NCBI RefSeq assembly: GCF_031755915.1
Contig: NC_083389.1
Coordinates: forward strand, 25,109,001 to 25,173,000
Origin: Ziziphus jujuba
Taxonomy: Eukaryota; Streptophyta; Magnoliopsida; Rosales; Rhamnaceae
DNA: 64,000 nucleotides
Reading direction: 5' to 3'
The position numbers and the translations under genes were made by a program. Below the pieces are notes generated by a model that made no database searches, had not been told where the DNA came from, and worked only from the letters and a program-made list of their open reading frames with translations. Position 1 is the stretch's first letter. Every line of letters starts with the position of its first letter. Positions 13,016 through 23,883 of the stretch are shown in pieces.

Positions 13016-14259
13016 GGGTTTGTGGTGGTGGAAACAAATTTTAGTATGTATTCCTACTCAACTTCTAAACTGCATTGTGAAATTTTACATCTTTTCTCAA
13101 GGTGTGTCAGCTAGTAACTTTGATGTATTGTCTTTCCTCATCGAGAATACAAACTTTCTCAATTTTCATTTTATTTCTAATAATTATAAGAACAATGGTT
13201 AGAGGTAGTATTTTATGAAGAGGGAGATGTAGAAGGCTCAATTTTTCCAGGTTGTGTTATTTTTGGTCAAATGCACTTCTAGTTTACAATTTTATTTTGT
13301 TAGCACGTGTACATAAGTGAAGCGCTGGTGAGGACAACCTGCAAGTTTTTAAAGTGTGGATTTGCTTGATGGCCTTTGGATTAGCTCAATAGTATTCATT
13401 AAAAGATGAAGTCTGATTTGATTGAGATAATTTAAAGGTTGTAAAGCAAGTCTGCATGTTAAATTATCAGTCCTAACCTTTGTGGGTTATGTTAGCTCTA
13501 AACTATCTTTTTGGTTAGTCATATCAAAGCAATGTAGCTGCAATAAATAATTCTGTTGGAAGCAGCTTTATTCTTACTGTAGATTGTTGAATACCAAACA
13601 AGAAATAGCCTTATATCTTTTTGTTAGCTAGAACGTCATCTTTCTTGGAATGCTTTGAGGCATAATTTAGATGTTAAGAAGAGCTTAATTGTTTGTTAAG
13701 ACAATTATCATGGCGTAAAGAGTTTTTTTTTTTTTTTGGTTCTTTTTTTTTTGCCTATTCCATAAACCAATGATCTAATTTTAATTTATCTTATTACATT
13801 TACATTTTTGTTTGAACTATCAATTAGACCTCCCATTTTTTCATTGCTCATCATCAATACTTATATTATGCAAAATTTCACAAAATTCTCTTTTTCAACT
13901 TGGAATGCATTTCTTATCATGTTGCTTATTTATTTAGGGACCTTGTCTTTATTCTTCTATATGCAGGATAGATTATCAACTTCCAAAACTTATAGTTGGA
14001 GCAATAACAAAGGAAAGCTTGTATACTGCATTTGAAAATGGATAACAGCAAAGCCAACTATTGCTTTCTGGTTGTGTTTATGTGCTTGGGTTATATATTC
14101 TTCATCATTTTCATTAATAGCATATATGCCTAAATTTCTTTTCGGCAATATTGCTTATCTTCTGAAAATTTGTAATTATAGATAACCTCTTTTCTTCAGC
14201 AGAATGCACATCCTCATGTTGCAGAAAGAATACCATCTGTATACGAGAGTGTTACTGAT
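13016..14259 (+). pseudogene. TFB2: Captured TFB2 (TFIIH subunit p52/GTF2H4) exon fragments inside the CACTA
   Basis: Three exon-like blocks sit in order on the + strand. Block 1 (13016-13101), after a TTTACAG acceptor and before a GT, encodes GFVVVETNFSMYSYSTSKLH. Block 2 (13967 to about 14053), after ATGCAG, joins in phase and encodes RIDYQLPKLIVGAITKESLY and TAFENG; there a 1-bp loss turns the next codons into a TAA. Block 3 (14200-14259), after TTCTTCAG, encodes QNAHPHVAERIPSVYESVTD before TAG. Order, phase and residues match the central part of plant TFB2, the TFIIH subunit that supports XPB in transcription and repair. The retained introns show the capture was of genomic DNA, not an mRNA. 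Upstream and C-terminal exons are missing and the copy is dead. The TFB2 match is from family knowledge, not a search. Confidence 0.78.
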
Positions 14260-15088
14260 TAGTTCTGGATTCTTCTCGATATTTAGTTTAGGCATCAGCT
14301 CCAATGGTTCTGTTTGCTTGTTTCTGTATCTGTGGATTGTCCAACACTTTTTGGATTGTAATGCTTTCACCGATTGCAATGTCACCTATTTACTTCTTTA
14401 AGAACATTCTTACTTTTTCTTCTCTAAAAGAAAGTCCGATTCTTGTTTAGGCATATTTCATTACTCTCATCTATTATTCAAGTTTGTTATTTGTAAGGTT
14501 TTGCTCACGATGGGGTTAATTCATTATGTTGTAGCGAGTGAGAATTTGAGGTGAATGAATTTTCCAACTTATGGTTGTTTAATTGCTTTGATTGGGGATT
14601 ATAGGCATTGCTATTGGATTTCTGTGTATTGGAGGAATGTGGTGCAATTTGAATTCTCAGTGTAGACTTATTTTTCAGCTTTGTTTTGTTTGCTCCTTTA
14701 GGTGGCTGCTGCTCCAACAACTTTTTATTTCTTTTTTATTGTTAGTTTTAAGAAGATTTGTTTCTTATCAAAAATAAAAATCAAACATATGAGAAGAAAA
14801 AGAAGAAGAAAAGGGAAGTGAGAACTAGGGTGATAAATGCCTAATGTGGATATATGACCAAAGGGGAGTGAATTCCTTTGGTACCATGAGAAGAAGCAAA
14901 AACTTATTTTGGAGTTGTTTTCTAATCAAAAGGTTTGTGGACTACAATTCAACATATTGAGTGACTATAGCATGTTCTAATTTGTAGATTAAACATTTTG
15001 ATGATTCAAGGAAAAAAAAAAAAAGAGAAAAAAACAGAAAAGGGGTGAAGGAGAAAAGAAGGATTATGTAGGAAATTAAGAGACATGG

Positions 15089-18000
15089 TATCAGGACCCG
15101 TCCAAAATTCTTCAATGGAACCTTAGACAATTTGTAATCCTAAGAAAACACTACCAAACGTTCTAATAGAAAGTCCAACAGCATCTCCCCTAAGGATAAG
15201 ATTTACCACAAAATTCTCTGCACAGAAAACACACTTTTAGCACAATTCCTTTATTCCTCTCACCTTACTATAATTTTCTTTCCACAAAGTTGCAGCACTT
15301 CAAAATTTAACAAGGAACCATTGCAATATTATATAAATAAACATCCAAACAGTATAAAGAGCTTTATAAAGATATAACTAAGTATGGAATTTAATACAAC
15401 CATAACAAAATATAAAAGAAACGATACAAGATAGAGAGGGAGAGAAGGGAAAACTTCTTAGACTTTCAGCAACGAACAAGACGTCGAGCTTGCCTTCGGA
15501 CGATCAACGTCTACTATCCTGGATTTAGGGAAACGAATTTAAAAAACATGAGATGCTAATTATCTCAGTGAGTGACCCAATATATTATACAGTACTAATA
15601 ATAACATAATAATAAAATAAACTTAACCAATTAATAATAGATAAGTAAATAAATAAATACTAAGCATTTGAAATACTATTGTCTCTCAAAATCCTCGCAG
15701 TTCACTTAGTTGGAAATGTTCCTTTTTTAAAACATTTCACAAAATCCAATATCTGTATACCCCGAAAACCAATAAAGTAATTAACCAATAAAACAAATAA
15801 AATATAAATAATTTTAGAATCTAAAATTAACACTTCGAGATTAATAATAACAAATAATTTAACCAAGCCAACATTTAATTCAACATATAATAATGAAATT
15901 TACTAATCAAGCCAAGGGAATAATCAAGGAATATTAATAAATAAAGTGCTAATAATACGCAACAAGTCAATTTAGTAATAACGAGATTTAACGTAAAACA
16001 AAATCAATTTCAATAAATAATTTATAAAAATTATGCTCAATAATTTAATAAAATAATGAGAGACACTGTAGAAAATCTTTTTGATAAATCTTAAATTTAT
16101 GTAAGCCTTGAAAACAGAAAACATGGTAAATTATATTTTTCAACATAATTTAAATAAATAATAAATAATAAAATCAGAATTAAATATCTTTAATTTCAAA
16201 AACAATTTTGAAAACATTTAATTTTGATAATCGGGTCGAGAAAATAACTTGATATACACACTATATACCAGTGATGCCCGACGATGTCCAGCGTCCCAAA
16301 GCACCGCCTGACAGGGAGGTTATAGAGAGAAACCTACATCCGGGCTACCCTGGCATCCCAGCAGCCCAATCCCAGCCATAGAAGGGAGCTGCAACGGCCA
16401 ATATCAAAATTTTCTGTCCTCGGTTCGATGGCAACAATGGGAGAGTATAAACTTGCGCGCTCATCACACTCTACTGCCGCACTAATCATATCCACAACTA
16501 CAGAACACCAGTACTACGTAGTGCGTTTTAAAAACCAAATATATATATATACACCATTTTCAAATACCAAAATTTCATCATTTCCACTGGATTTAACATC
16601 TCTTTCCACATCCATAAATTCATGTTAAAATCCATTATAATTTTATTGATGCAAATATACCAAAATCCCAATAGTATAAAATCAATCCATAATCATAAAT
16701 CCAACGGTATATATATATATATTCAAAATTTTCCAATACCATAAAATAATTTTTGAAATTTTTCTCAATTCATAATAAATTTATTTATTTATTTTTCTTC
16801 AAATATATAAAATCAATCCGCTCAAAAATAATATTTAAGCCCCATGAAATTTATATATTCTTAGATCCATACAACAAATTTATTATGCATCAAAATTCCA
16901 AAATCTTCTCAACAATAATTTAATAAAAATTAAATTCGAATTTCCTCAAAATCAAAATATAATTCATGTGAACATATATTTTATTCTACCCCATATTTTT
17001 GGCATAAAATTTCCAAAAAGAATTTATCAAATATTCAACACATAATTTATAATTTTTCACATATTCAGTCAACACCCCCAAATATCAATGGTAGCCATAC
17101 ATATATTGAAATTCACCATAAAAGGACAATATATATTCAAATGGAAATTCTTTTAAATATTAAACACAATTTATTTTCCATAATTTCAACAATATAAAAT
17201 AGATGTATAATTTTCTTTAGCCCCAAAATAGATTTTGAAGGTGAGTCACTCATCTCGAGCATGCAATTCCATCAAGATCTTCCATAGGATCAATTTCACA
17301 ATTCGAATGTGCTCTTAAAATATCAACAATGCATAAAATAGATTAAATTGATATTTTAATCGGATAAATTATTCACGGTTACCCGAAGAATTTAACACAA
17401 ACGTTAACCAAAATTCACAAATGATATACCGAATCGAAGCTTACGATGTGAGGGTCATGGATTGAGTCTTATCTCCCATAGATCATACCCATGGTGGTCG
17501 GAATCTTGTCGGAAATATTTTAGGTTTAATGTCCTTGGATCTCACAAATCATTAAGAATTGAGGGAAAAGGACCTCGAATTTAGATTTAGGGAGGTAAAT
17601 TAAGAGGAAAGGATAGGAGGTGTCATCGGAAACTCGTCGGAAGTGGGTTTTCTAATGAGCCACCATGGTCACCAAAATCCACCTCTGTCGGCGGCACGTC
17701 CGGTGGCAACTAGCCTTGAAATTTGGTGGGAAGGTAGATTAGGTGATAGGTAAGCCAGTGGGACCAGCGATGAGGCAAACAGAGATCTGGTTTGGGAGAT
17801 ATCTGCTGGAGAAGGAAATCAACCACTCATGGGAAAATGCCTCGATCCCCGCTGATCGCTAACGATCTGGCCGTGATTTTGGCTAGCCGGCCGATTTTCA
17901 GGTGGGCTCAAGGTGGTCTAGAACATGTACTATTTTGGTGGCTGGAAAAGAGTGCATGGTAGTTAGCCGATCCTCCCTCTCTCTTCTCCTTTTTCTCTCT

Positions 18001-18514
18001 CCTTTTTCTTTTTCTCTTTCTTCTTCTCTCTCCTCTCTCCCCTTCTTGCCCAATCAAAATGCCTATGGGTGCCACTATGCTCTCATGGGTTGTCTAGCAA
18101 TCGACATATGGCACAAACTGTTTTCATATTTAAAAATAATATTAAAATAATACGATATTCAAAAAAATTTGCAAGTCCATAACTTTCAACAAATTGTCCA
18201 AATCGGATGTACCGCTAGTCTATGAACTCACATCAATGAATACTTCACAGCCATACATTAGTCAAAGCTCAATTTTACAAGAATAAAAAGTCAACTCTGA
18301 CACCCTCGAACAGTTTGAACCTCAACTTGTTTTGCTCATAACTTTCAAACCGTAACTCCGTTTTCGACGTACTACTAGTCTATGAACTCAAGTCGATACG
18401 TACTTTGCAATGGTGCCTCGGTCAACCTAGGATTCTTACCAAGTCAAAAAGTCAAACCCAGTCAACTTCGATCAACTTGACAAATTTTGGCGTACTTCGG
18501 GATGGGGTGTTACA
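15089..18514 (-). mobile_element. Element F: solo gypsy LTR (3.4 kb, minus) inside the CACTA
   Basis: On the minus strand the unit begins TGTAACACCCCATCCCGAAG (at 18514) and ends GGACGGGTCCTGATA (at 15089), i.e. TG...CA with the last base changed. A 5-bp duplication CATGG flanks it (15084-15088 and 18515-18519). The first few hundred bases hold alternating TTGACTTTTT and GTTCATAGACTAGTAGTACG-type words, typical of long plant gypsy (Tekay-like chromovirus) LTRs. No gag or pol is present, so it is a solo LTR left by recombination. It lies between the TFB2 fragments and the right end of the CACTA. The Tekay label is inference. Confidence 0.82.
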
Positions 18515-20157
18515 CATGGGAAAGGTCTTGGCCTAGCATTCAGAAGAGTTTTCCATTTGTTGAGATGAGTTGCTAATGTTAGGATTGCTTATTTTCTTAT
18601 TATGGTTGAAGTTCTCAATTGAACTGGTTTGTTAGGTTTTTATGTCTGTAATTAATTTAATTTGTCTATACCTAGTTAGTTGCAGTCATAACATTGTCTG
18701 GAAGAATGAAATACTTCACATTTTATTTATTTTTTCAATAAATATGAGCAGATACTACACTTATTAGGTGAAAAATGAATAGTTCTTTTATGTTTACACG
18801 AAACATAGTAGTATTTTAGCATGGATTGGAATGATCATGACTTGGTCTCTATCATTAACATTTTTGCAATAGTTATATATGATTGTTTCTTTATGATTTC
18901 TATGTATATTCATGGCCCTTGTAAATCCCGTAAGAAGCTTCATTTCATGCAAATCCCATAAGCTTATACATATTCTGTACAATCTTTTTTCTTTTTTCTT
19001 TTTTCATTTTTTTTTTAAAAGCATTTTGATCTTAGTCAACATGCTTTTTATGTTTTTGCATGTGTGGAAAATGAAATTTATAGTTAAAAAGGCTATTGAA
19101 TATCATAACCCCATTGCAGAGTTGTGCTTCTTGGAGGATGCTATTACTATTATTATTATTATTTAATTTTTCATTTTAATGCTTTTCCTAGGTGGAAAGT
19201 AGCTTGGGAGTTAATGAGGTGGCAAAGACTATAGTGTAGAAGTTTTGGGATTTAGCACTGGCTTTGTAACCACCTGATGATTGTGACAGCCAGAGCCAGA
19301 GGTGTTGCTTACTACACTCGTTTATAGATTTTTTTTTTATTTATATTTGTACACATTTAAATCATTGTATTATGTAACGACAATTATTTTGATGTAAAAT
19401 CAATTATAGTTTTTAGAAATATTATTTAAATATCTTGAATTATAAAAATTTAATAATTTGCTTTATATTGTCTACTTTTGCATTATTAGTACTTGTTTAC
19501 TTTAAGATTTATTAATATTAATTTTAAAATGATCAAACTAAAAAATTGGCTTCTATTGACCAAATTTTGGTTGCTGAAAGTCTTAGCAAAAGTCAAAATT
19601 TTATTAGCTACTAATGTTTGATTGCTAAATAAGAGTATCACTTTCCAATTTTTTGTGGTTAACAATATTTTTAAATATGTAAAGTCATTAAGTGACCAAT
19701 ATATTGGTTGCTTTAAGTGATTGTCAATGACCAAACAATTTGGTCTCAAAATGCTGCTTTAAGTGATCGTCAATGACCAAACAATTTGGTCTAATTGTGA
19801 AATTGATCACTTATATAGTTTTATGTTACCAAATTTGATCAAAAAATGTTACTTTTTTAGAGATCTTCAGAGACTAAAATTTGATCATCAAAACAACACA
19901 ATCTGGTCGTTAAAATTTAACGACCAAATATTTGTTGGTAACTAAAAACAATTAGTGACAACCTTTTAGCGGCCAGACAATGACCATACTTTTCTTATTG
20001 CTAAAAACTTTTAATGACTAATATATGGCTTTTTGCAACCAAAATCAATAGTCGCTAAAAGGCTTTTTTTTAGTAATGTGTGCTTACTAAGAGATTACCA
20101 AAGATGCAGTTTGATAACCTAATTGGCAAGCTGGCTATGGAAGATATCTTCAAACCA

Positions 20158-20170
20158 GCTTGAGAGTGAG
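20158..20170 (+). other. Polypurine tract of copia B
   Basis: GCTTGAGAGTGAG directly precedes the 3' LTR. Plant copia elements commonly end in a CTTGAGGGGGAG-type tract here, so this is a decayed plus-strand priming site. It overlaps the pol stop codon. Confidence 0.7.
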
Positions 20171-20410
20171 TGTTAGAATATTAGGAGATTTGATTAGCTG
20201 TAATTAGTGTGATTTAGTCAATAATATAAAAAAGGAAAGTTAATATTCAGCTAGTCAATGATGTAAAATAGGAAAGTTAATATTCAGTCAGCTATTAAAA
20301 AACATTTTTTTTCTTAATTTGTTTTATAATCTCCTCTATAAGAGGACCTCTATCTAAAGCACTTAGATAGAAAAAATAATATACATAATTCTATTCTTTT
20401 TCTAGAGTTT
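20171..20410 (+). repeat. 3' LTR of copia element B, with internal duplication
   Basis: Starts TGTTAGAATATTAGG and is collinear with 1758-1957 but about 40 bp longer. The difference is a direct repeat of a segment containing GGAAAGTTAATATTCAG (two copies, about 20216-20298), present once in the 5' LTR. The end is placed at 20405-20410. Confidence 0.83.
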
Positions 20411-22805
20411 CTGAATTTATACATTAGAATCAGCGAAAGAAGAAATACATAATATCATCAAAGTCAAAAGAAAGAAATAATACTTCATCAGCAAAAGAAT
20501 ACAGGAATAACGAAAATGCCTGAACGTGATGTATGTAACTTGAAAACTGAGTCCTATGGGACAATTTAAAAACAAAACTATGAGATAAACTTTGTGAGTG
20601 ACAAGTGCAAATATTTGGCAAATGAATACATTTGATTAAAATAATTTCCCTCAAAACCTCACGATAACTCTTTCAAAAAAAAAATCCCCAATTTCGGAAA
20701 ATGATTTTGCAAAATCCAAGTAAATCAAGTTCAGTGAGTGAATAATGCAAATATTTGGTACATAAAAACATTTAATTAAAATAATTTCCCTCAAGGCCTC
20801 ACGATCTCTCTTTCAAAAAAGTCTCCAATTTTGGAAAATGACTTCGTAAAACCAAAATAAATTACATTTCTCATAAAGAAATATAATGATATTGGTAAAT
20901 ACCATAACCTTGTAATAAAATAAAACTAGTATTTCATATAAGTAACTATAAGTATAAGCATTTTATTTGGAGTCTGAAATATCATAAATAAACATTATAT
21001 AAATAATCCTAAATATCAAATCTCTTGTGTCTCATACCATGTACCAAAACTATCATACTACAATATTCAGTATCCTAGCATGTCATAGAGCTACAAGGAA
21101 GGAAAAACTATCTTACGATCCTTAGCGTCCTAGAACACTGCAAAGCTAGAACCTCACTTTCAACCTTAAAGAAACACACGATCAAAGTATATGATTATAA
21201 TATATTTATATATATATATATATACATACACATATGCACAATATCATAACCTTCAAATCCAAATCCATAGTATGGTAATGTTACACATATAAAACCCATT
21301 TTTCATTCCGATATTCCAAAGATTTAATATCATTTCCAAAATCATAGTCCTAATATATCCATAATTATCAACATACTCAAAGCATAATCTTATCAAAATA
21401 GGCCCTTTAAATATTTTAGAAACAATAAATCATAAAACCATGATTGTGTAATATAAACTGTATAAATTTATAGTTCCAAAAACATAATATAATAATGTAA
21501 ATCATGCATATCACCTCAAATTATATTCAAAAATAAAAATTCACTCTCACAAAAATAACTCGTTGAAATTCATATTTCAGGAAACAAAAATATAGCATAA
21601 ACACACAGTCCATAAATGTACATATACATATATATATATATATATATATATCCCAAGTTAATTGGCAAATTAATACCAACTCATATAGTTAGCTCAAACC
21701 CGATTTATTGTAGGATCACCTCCAACATTGCTTTATGTTCCTAAAATAGTATCAAGATACTAAATTAGTCTCTAAAAGATATACAACTCTACAAGTGCAT
21801 TCTAAACTTCCAAATTCACTCTCATAAGCCCGAAAATCCTGATATCAAGTATCAAACAATCCAATTCCACCAAAATACCAGAAACCCATAAACCTTAAAA
21901 TTGGGATTTTTTACTATTTCCATAATTCCAATCAATTAAACCATTCAAAAGTATCTAGGAAAAATTTGGATTCTAAAATGGTCAAGCTAAGCTGTTGAAA
22001 AACATCATAATAGCTATAATTTGGTCAAACCCATATGACCCAAAACCTTTAAAATTCAATTTTATCAAAAACTTAACCAAAATATGTAATTTATATATTG
22101 AAACAAAAGCTTGAGAGGTATAGAGTAAGAAGATACATTCAAACGAAACTAATGCGGTTGTACGTTGCTTGAAAATAAAAATAAATTGTTGTTAAAACTT
22201 TATTTTATTGTTAAGCAAAATGTAGATTTTTTTTTTTTTAGCTTGGAGGATGCCAAAAATGAACTTAAAAGGTTGAAAACATATGGAAATGACCTTTTTC
22301 CCGAGAATGTCCAAATTGTGCATATTGAAATGAAATCCATGAAATTTTTGGTGAGATTCTGAAAGATTTCGGCAACGATCTGGTCAAATGTTTTTAGAAA
22401 ATGTTCTTCATCCTGCATACTTTCCAACACCATAAATGACAAAACAAACAGAGGTTAGTAAAGTAAGTTGTAAGGTTCTGAAGTTGTGGGTTTAGAGAGA
22501 AAATCTTAGTGAGACATAATAATGGTGTTTGATATTTTGAGATGGGGAGGTGAAAAAATGACCCAATTTAACCTAATTTTTATATCCCGTAATTACAAAA
22601 ATATCAATAACTTGCTTTGACCATAACTTTCAAACCATAACTCCGATTTTGATGTTCCACATATCCATGAACTCATATCGCCGAGCTCGATGCACTGATA
22701 CAAAAGTCAAAGCCAAATTTTGTCTTTTAAAAAGTCAAAGTTGATCCCACTTAAAAGGCAAAACTTGGTCAACTTAATCAATACTGATCAAACTGCTCAA
22801 AAAAC
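20411..22805 (-). repeat. Element C, main piece: gypsy LTR remnant (minus)
   Basis: The right third (about 22610-22800) matches the start of the solo LTR at 18514 in word order: CATAACTTTCAAACCATAAC, CATGAACTCATATCG, repeated GTCAAAG words and TTGGTCAACTT. The left part carries a GTGAGTGACAAG box comparable to the GTGAGTGACCC box of element F (15568). The terminal TGTAACAC is lost. It directly abuts the 3' LTR of copia B and, on its right, the gag remnant of copia A, which suggests B inserted into this LTR and the LTR into A. It contains a 140-bp tandem duplication at 20594-20868 and a TA microsatellite near 21630. No coding sequence was seen. Confidence 0.6.
20594..20868. repeat. Tandem duplication, period about 140 bp, inside LTR C
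   Basis: Copy 1 starts at 20594 and copy 2 at 20734, both at GTGAGTG. They share GCAAATATTTGG, GATTAAAATAATTTCCCTCA (ATTAAAATAATTTCCCTCA in copy 2) and CCTCACGAT, with moderate divergence. Confidence 0.75.
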
Positions 22806-23880
22806 TAAATTATAAATGTTTTCTTAGGACAAGTTTTTTACAATTGGCATTCTCTACAACATTGAATGCAGCCAATGCTTCTAAAATCTCCTTATTGGCA
22901 TAGGAGTAATCAAAACTATGCGAACAATTTATGGAACTATGATTCAGCTTCTCAGAATTTTGATGTATAGGTTACCTTCATTCTATGAAGCTTAATGTTG
23001 TCCATAACTTGCAACATGTTCATAAGTTCTCTATTTAATCTGCTTCTTATTAGGAGCTTCATTAAAATGCCAAACAAAAATGAGTCCTTTTCCCTTCAAA
23101 TTAAAATGACCACGTTGGCCTCCTTTTCCACATCCACATGGACTAATAAAGGCTTGGCATGATTAGGTTCTTGTTTGTTATTTTTAGCCTTTGTTCCTAC
23201 TGATTGATCGTGATCCTAAAAACTAAAAAGAATTGATGGAAAAATGGATATGGTGGCTTTGCAATCATCTCTATATTGAATTCCTTATAGCTTAGACTAA
23301 GTCCACTAGGCAAAAGAAATAACCTTATCAACATTAGAAACATGGACATTACTAGCATCTACATTATCACAACCCTGCTCAAATTTTTATTATATTCTTC
23401 AATAGGTAAAGATCCTTTTTTTTAGTGAAGCAAGTTTGTCTTTAAGAAAATGTTATTTTTGCTTACTAGAGGGCAATAGTTGTTCTTCAGTGGAATTTCA
23501 GAGAGAATAGGCAACATCAATACCTACATTTAAACTTCAGATTTCATTAGTCATTACACTTATTAACCATGTATAAGTAACCCATCTTTATTGATCCATC
23601 TGTTGTAATTTGGATTCATCACAATGATTTCCATTCATCCTGCAAGAATTCAAGTAGTGGACCAGCATTGGTGAGATGATGGCTTATACCAAGGTTACAT
23701 ACCAATGGCAATATATTTGAGGATGCCATAGCAAGAAGTTAGATGCACTAAGCTTTGTAGAGCAAGCTGGTGAATTGATAGAAAAACTTAATCATAAAAG
23801 AAGGTTATGTTTAATGAAAACAAACATTTTTAGTTTGACTAGTGTTTGAGAAAAGGTTTTAATTTGCGACTCAATGGAAG
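22806..23880 (-). pseudogene. Element A, part 2: antisense copia gag remnant
   Basis: On the minus strand from about 23840 a decayed copia gag start can be read: LLWHPQ-like and LVCNLGISHHLTNAGPLLEF, then ITTDGSIKMGYLYMV. This matches the usual order of a tNYLLW..Q motif, a hydrophobic linker and an nnDGLL motif. The distal part (about 22850-22960) resembles the spacer before the protease. It has the orientation of the protease/integrase remnant at 1-1480 and lies upstream of it in reading order. Many stops; not functional. Its 5' LTR is not seen because the 23884-25537 repeat begins here. Confidence 0.6.
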
Positions 23881-23883
23881 TAG

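Larger units (their letters stand above)
6431..20078. mobile_element. Element D: CACTA (En/Spm-like) transposon, non-autonomous, carrying captured host exons
   Basis: The left terminus is CACTACAAAAAAAATGGC (6431-6448). The reverse complement of the right terminus is CATTACTAAAAAAAAGCC, matching at about 14 of 18 positions. The insertion is flanked by a 3-bp duplication TGT (6428-6430 and 20079-20081), as expected for CACTA elements. Both ends carry many subterminal copies of words like TTAGTGACC, AGTCGCTAAAA and GACCAAACAATTTGGTC, typical transposase-binding arrays. No TNP2-type transposase was seen. After subtracting the MULE (4.9 kb) and solo LTR (3.4 kb) about 5.3 kb of its own sequence remains, including the TFB2-like exons at 13016-14259. 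It therefore looks like a defective, gene-capturing CACTA. Confidence 0.82.
1758..20410 (+). mobile_element. Element B: copia LTR retrotransposon, split by a CACTA element
   Basis: The two LTRs (1758-1957 and 20171-20410) begin TGTTGGAATATTAGG and TGTTAGAATATTAGG and end in the same words (attctattctt...agagttt). A tRNA-Met primer site follows the left LTR, and a purine-rich tract ending GAGAGTGAG precedes the right one. Between them are gag, protease, integrase, reverse transcriptase and RNase H in copia order, all on the + strand and all interrupted by stops or frameshifts. The 18.65 kb span comes from a 13.65 kb CACTA insertion in the RNase H tail; without it the element is about 5.0 kb, normal for copia. 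A clean TSD is not proven: AGTTT precedes the left LTR (1753-1757) and also sits at 20406-20410, but the same word ends the left LTR. Confidence 0.88.

Noticed and set aside
16428..16628. 66-codon ORF within solo LTR F
   Set aside because: Lies in LTR sequence, ends in AT-rich low complexity, no domain.
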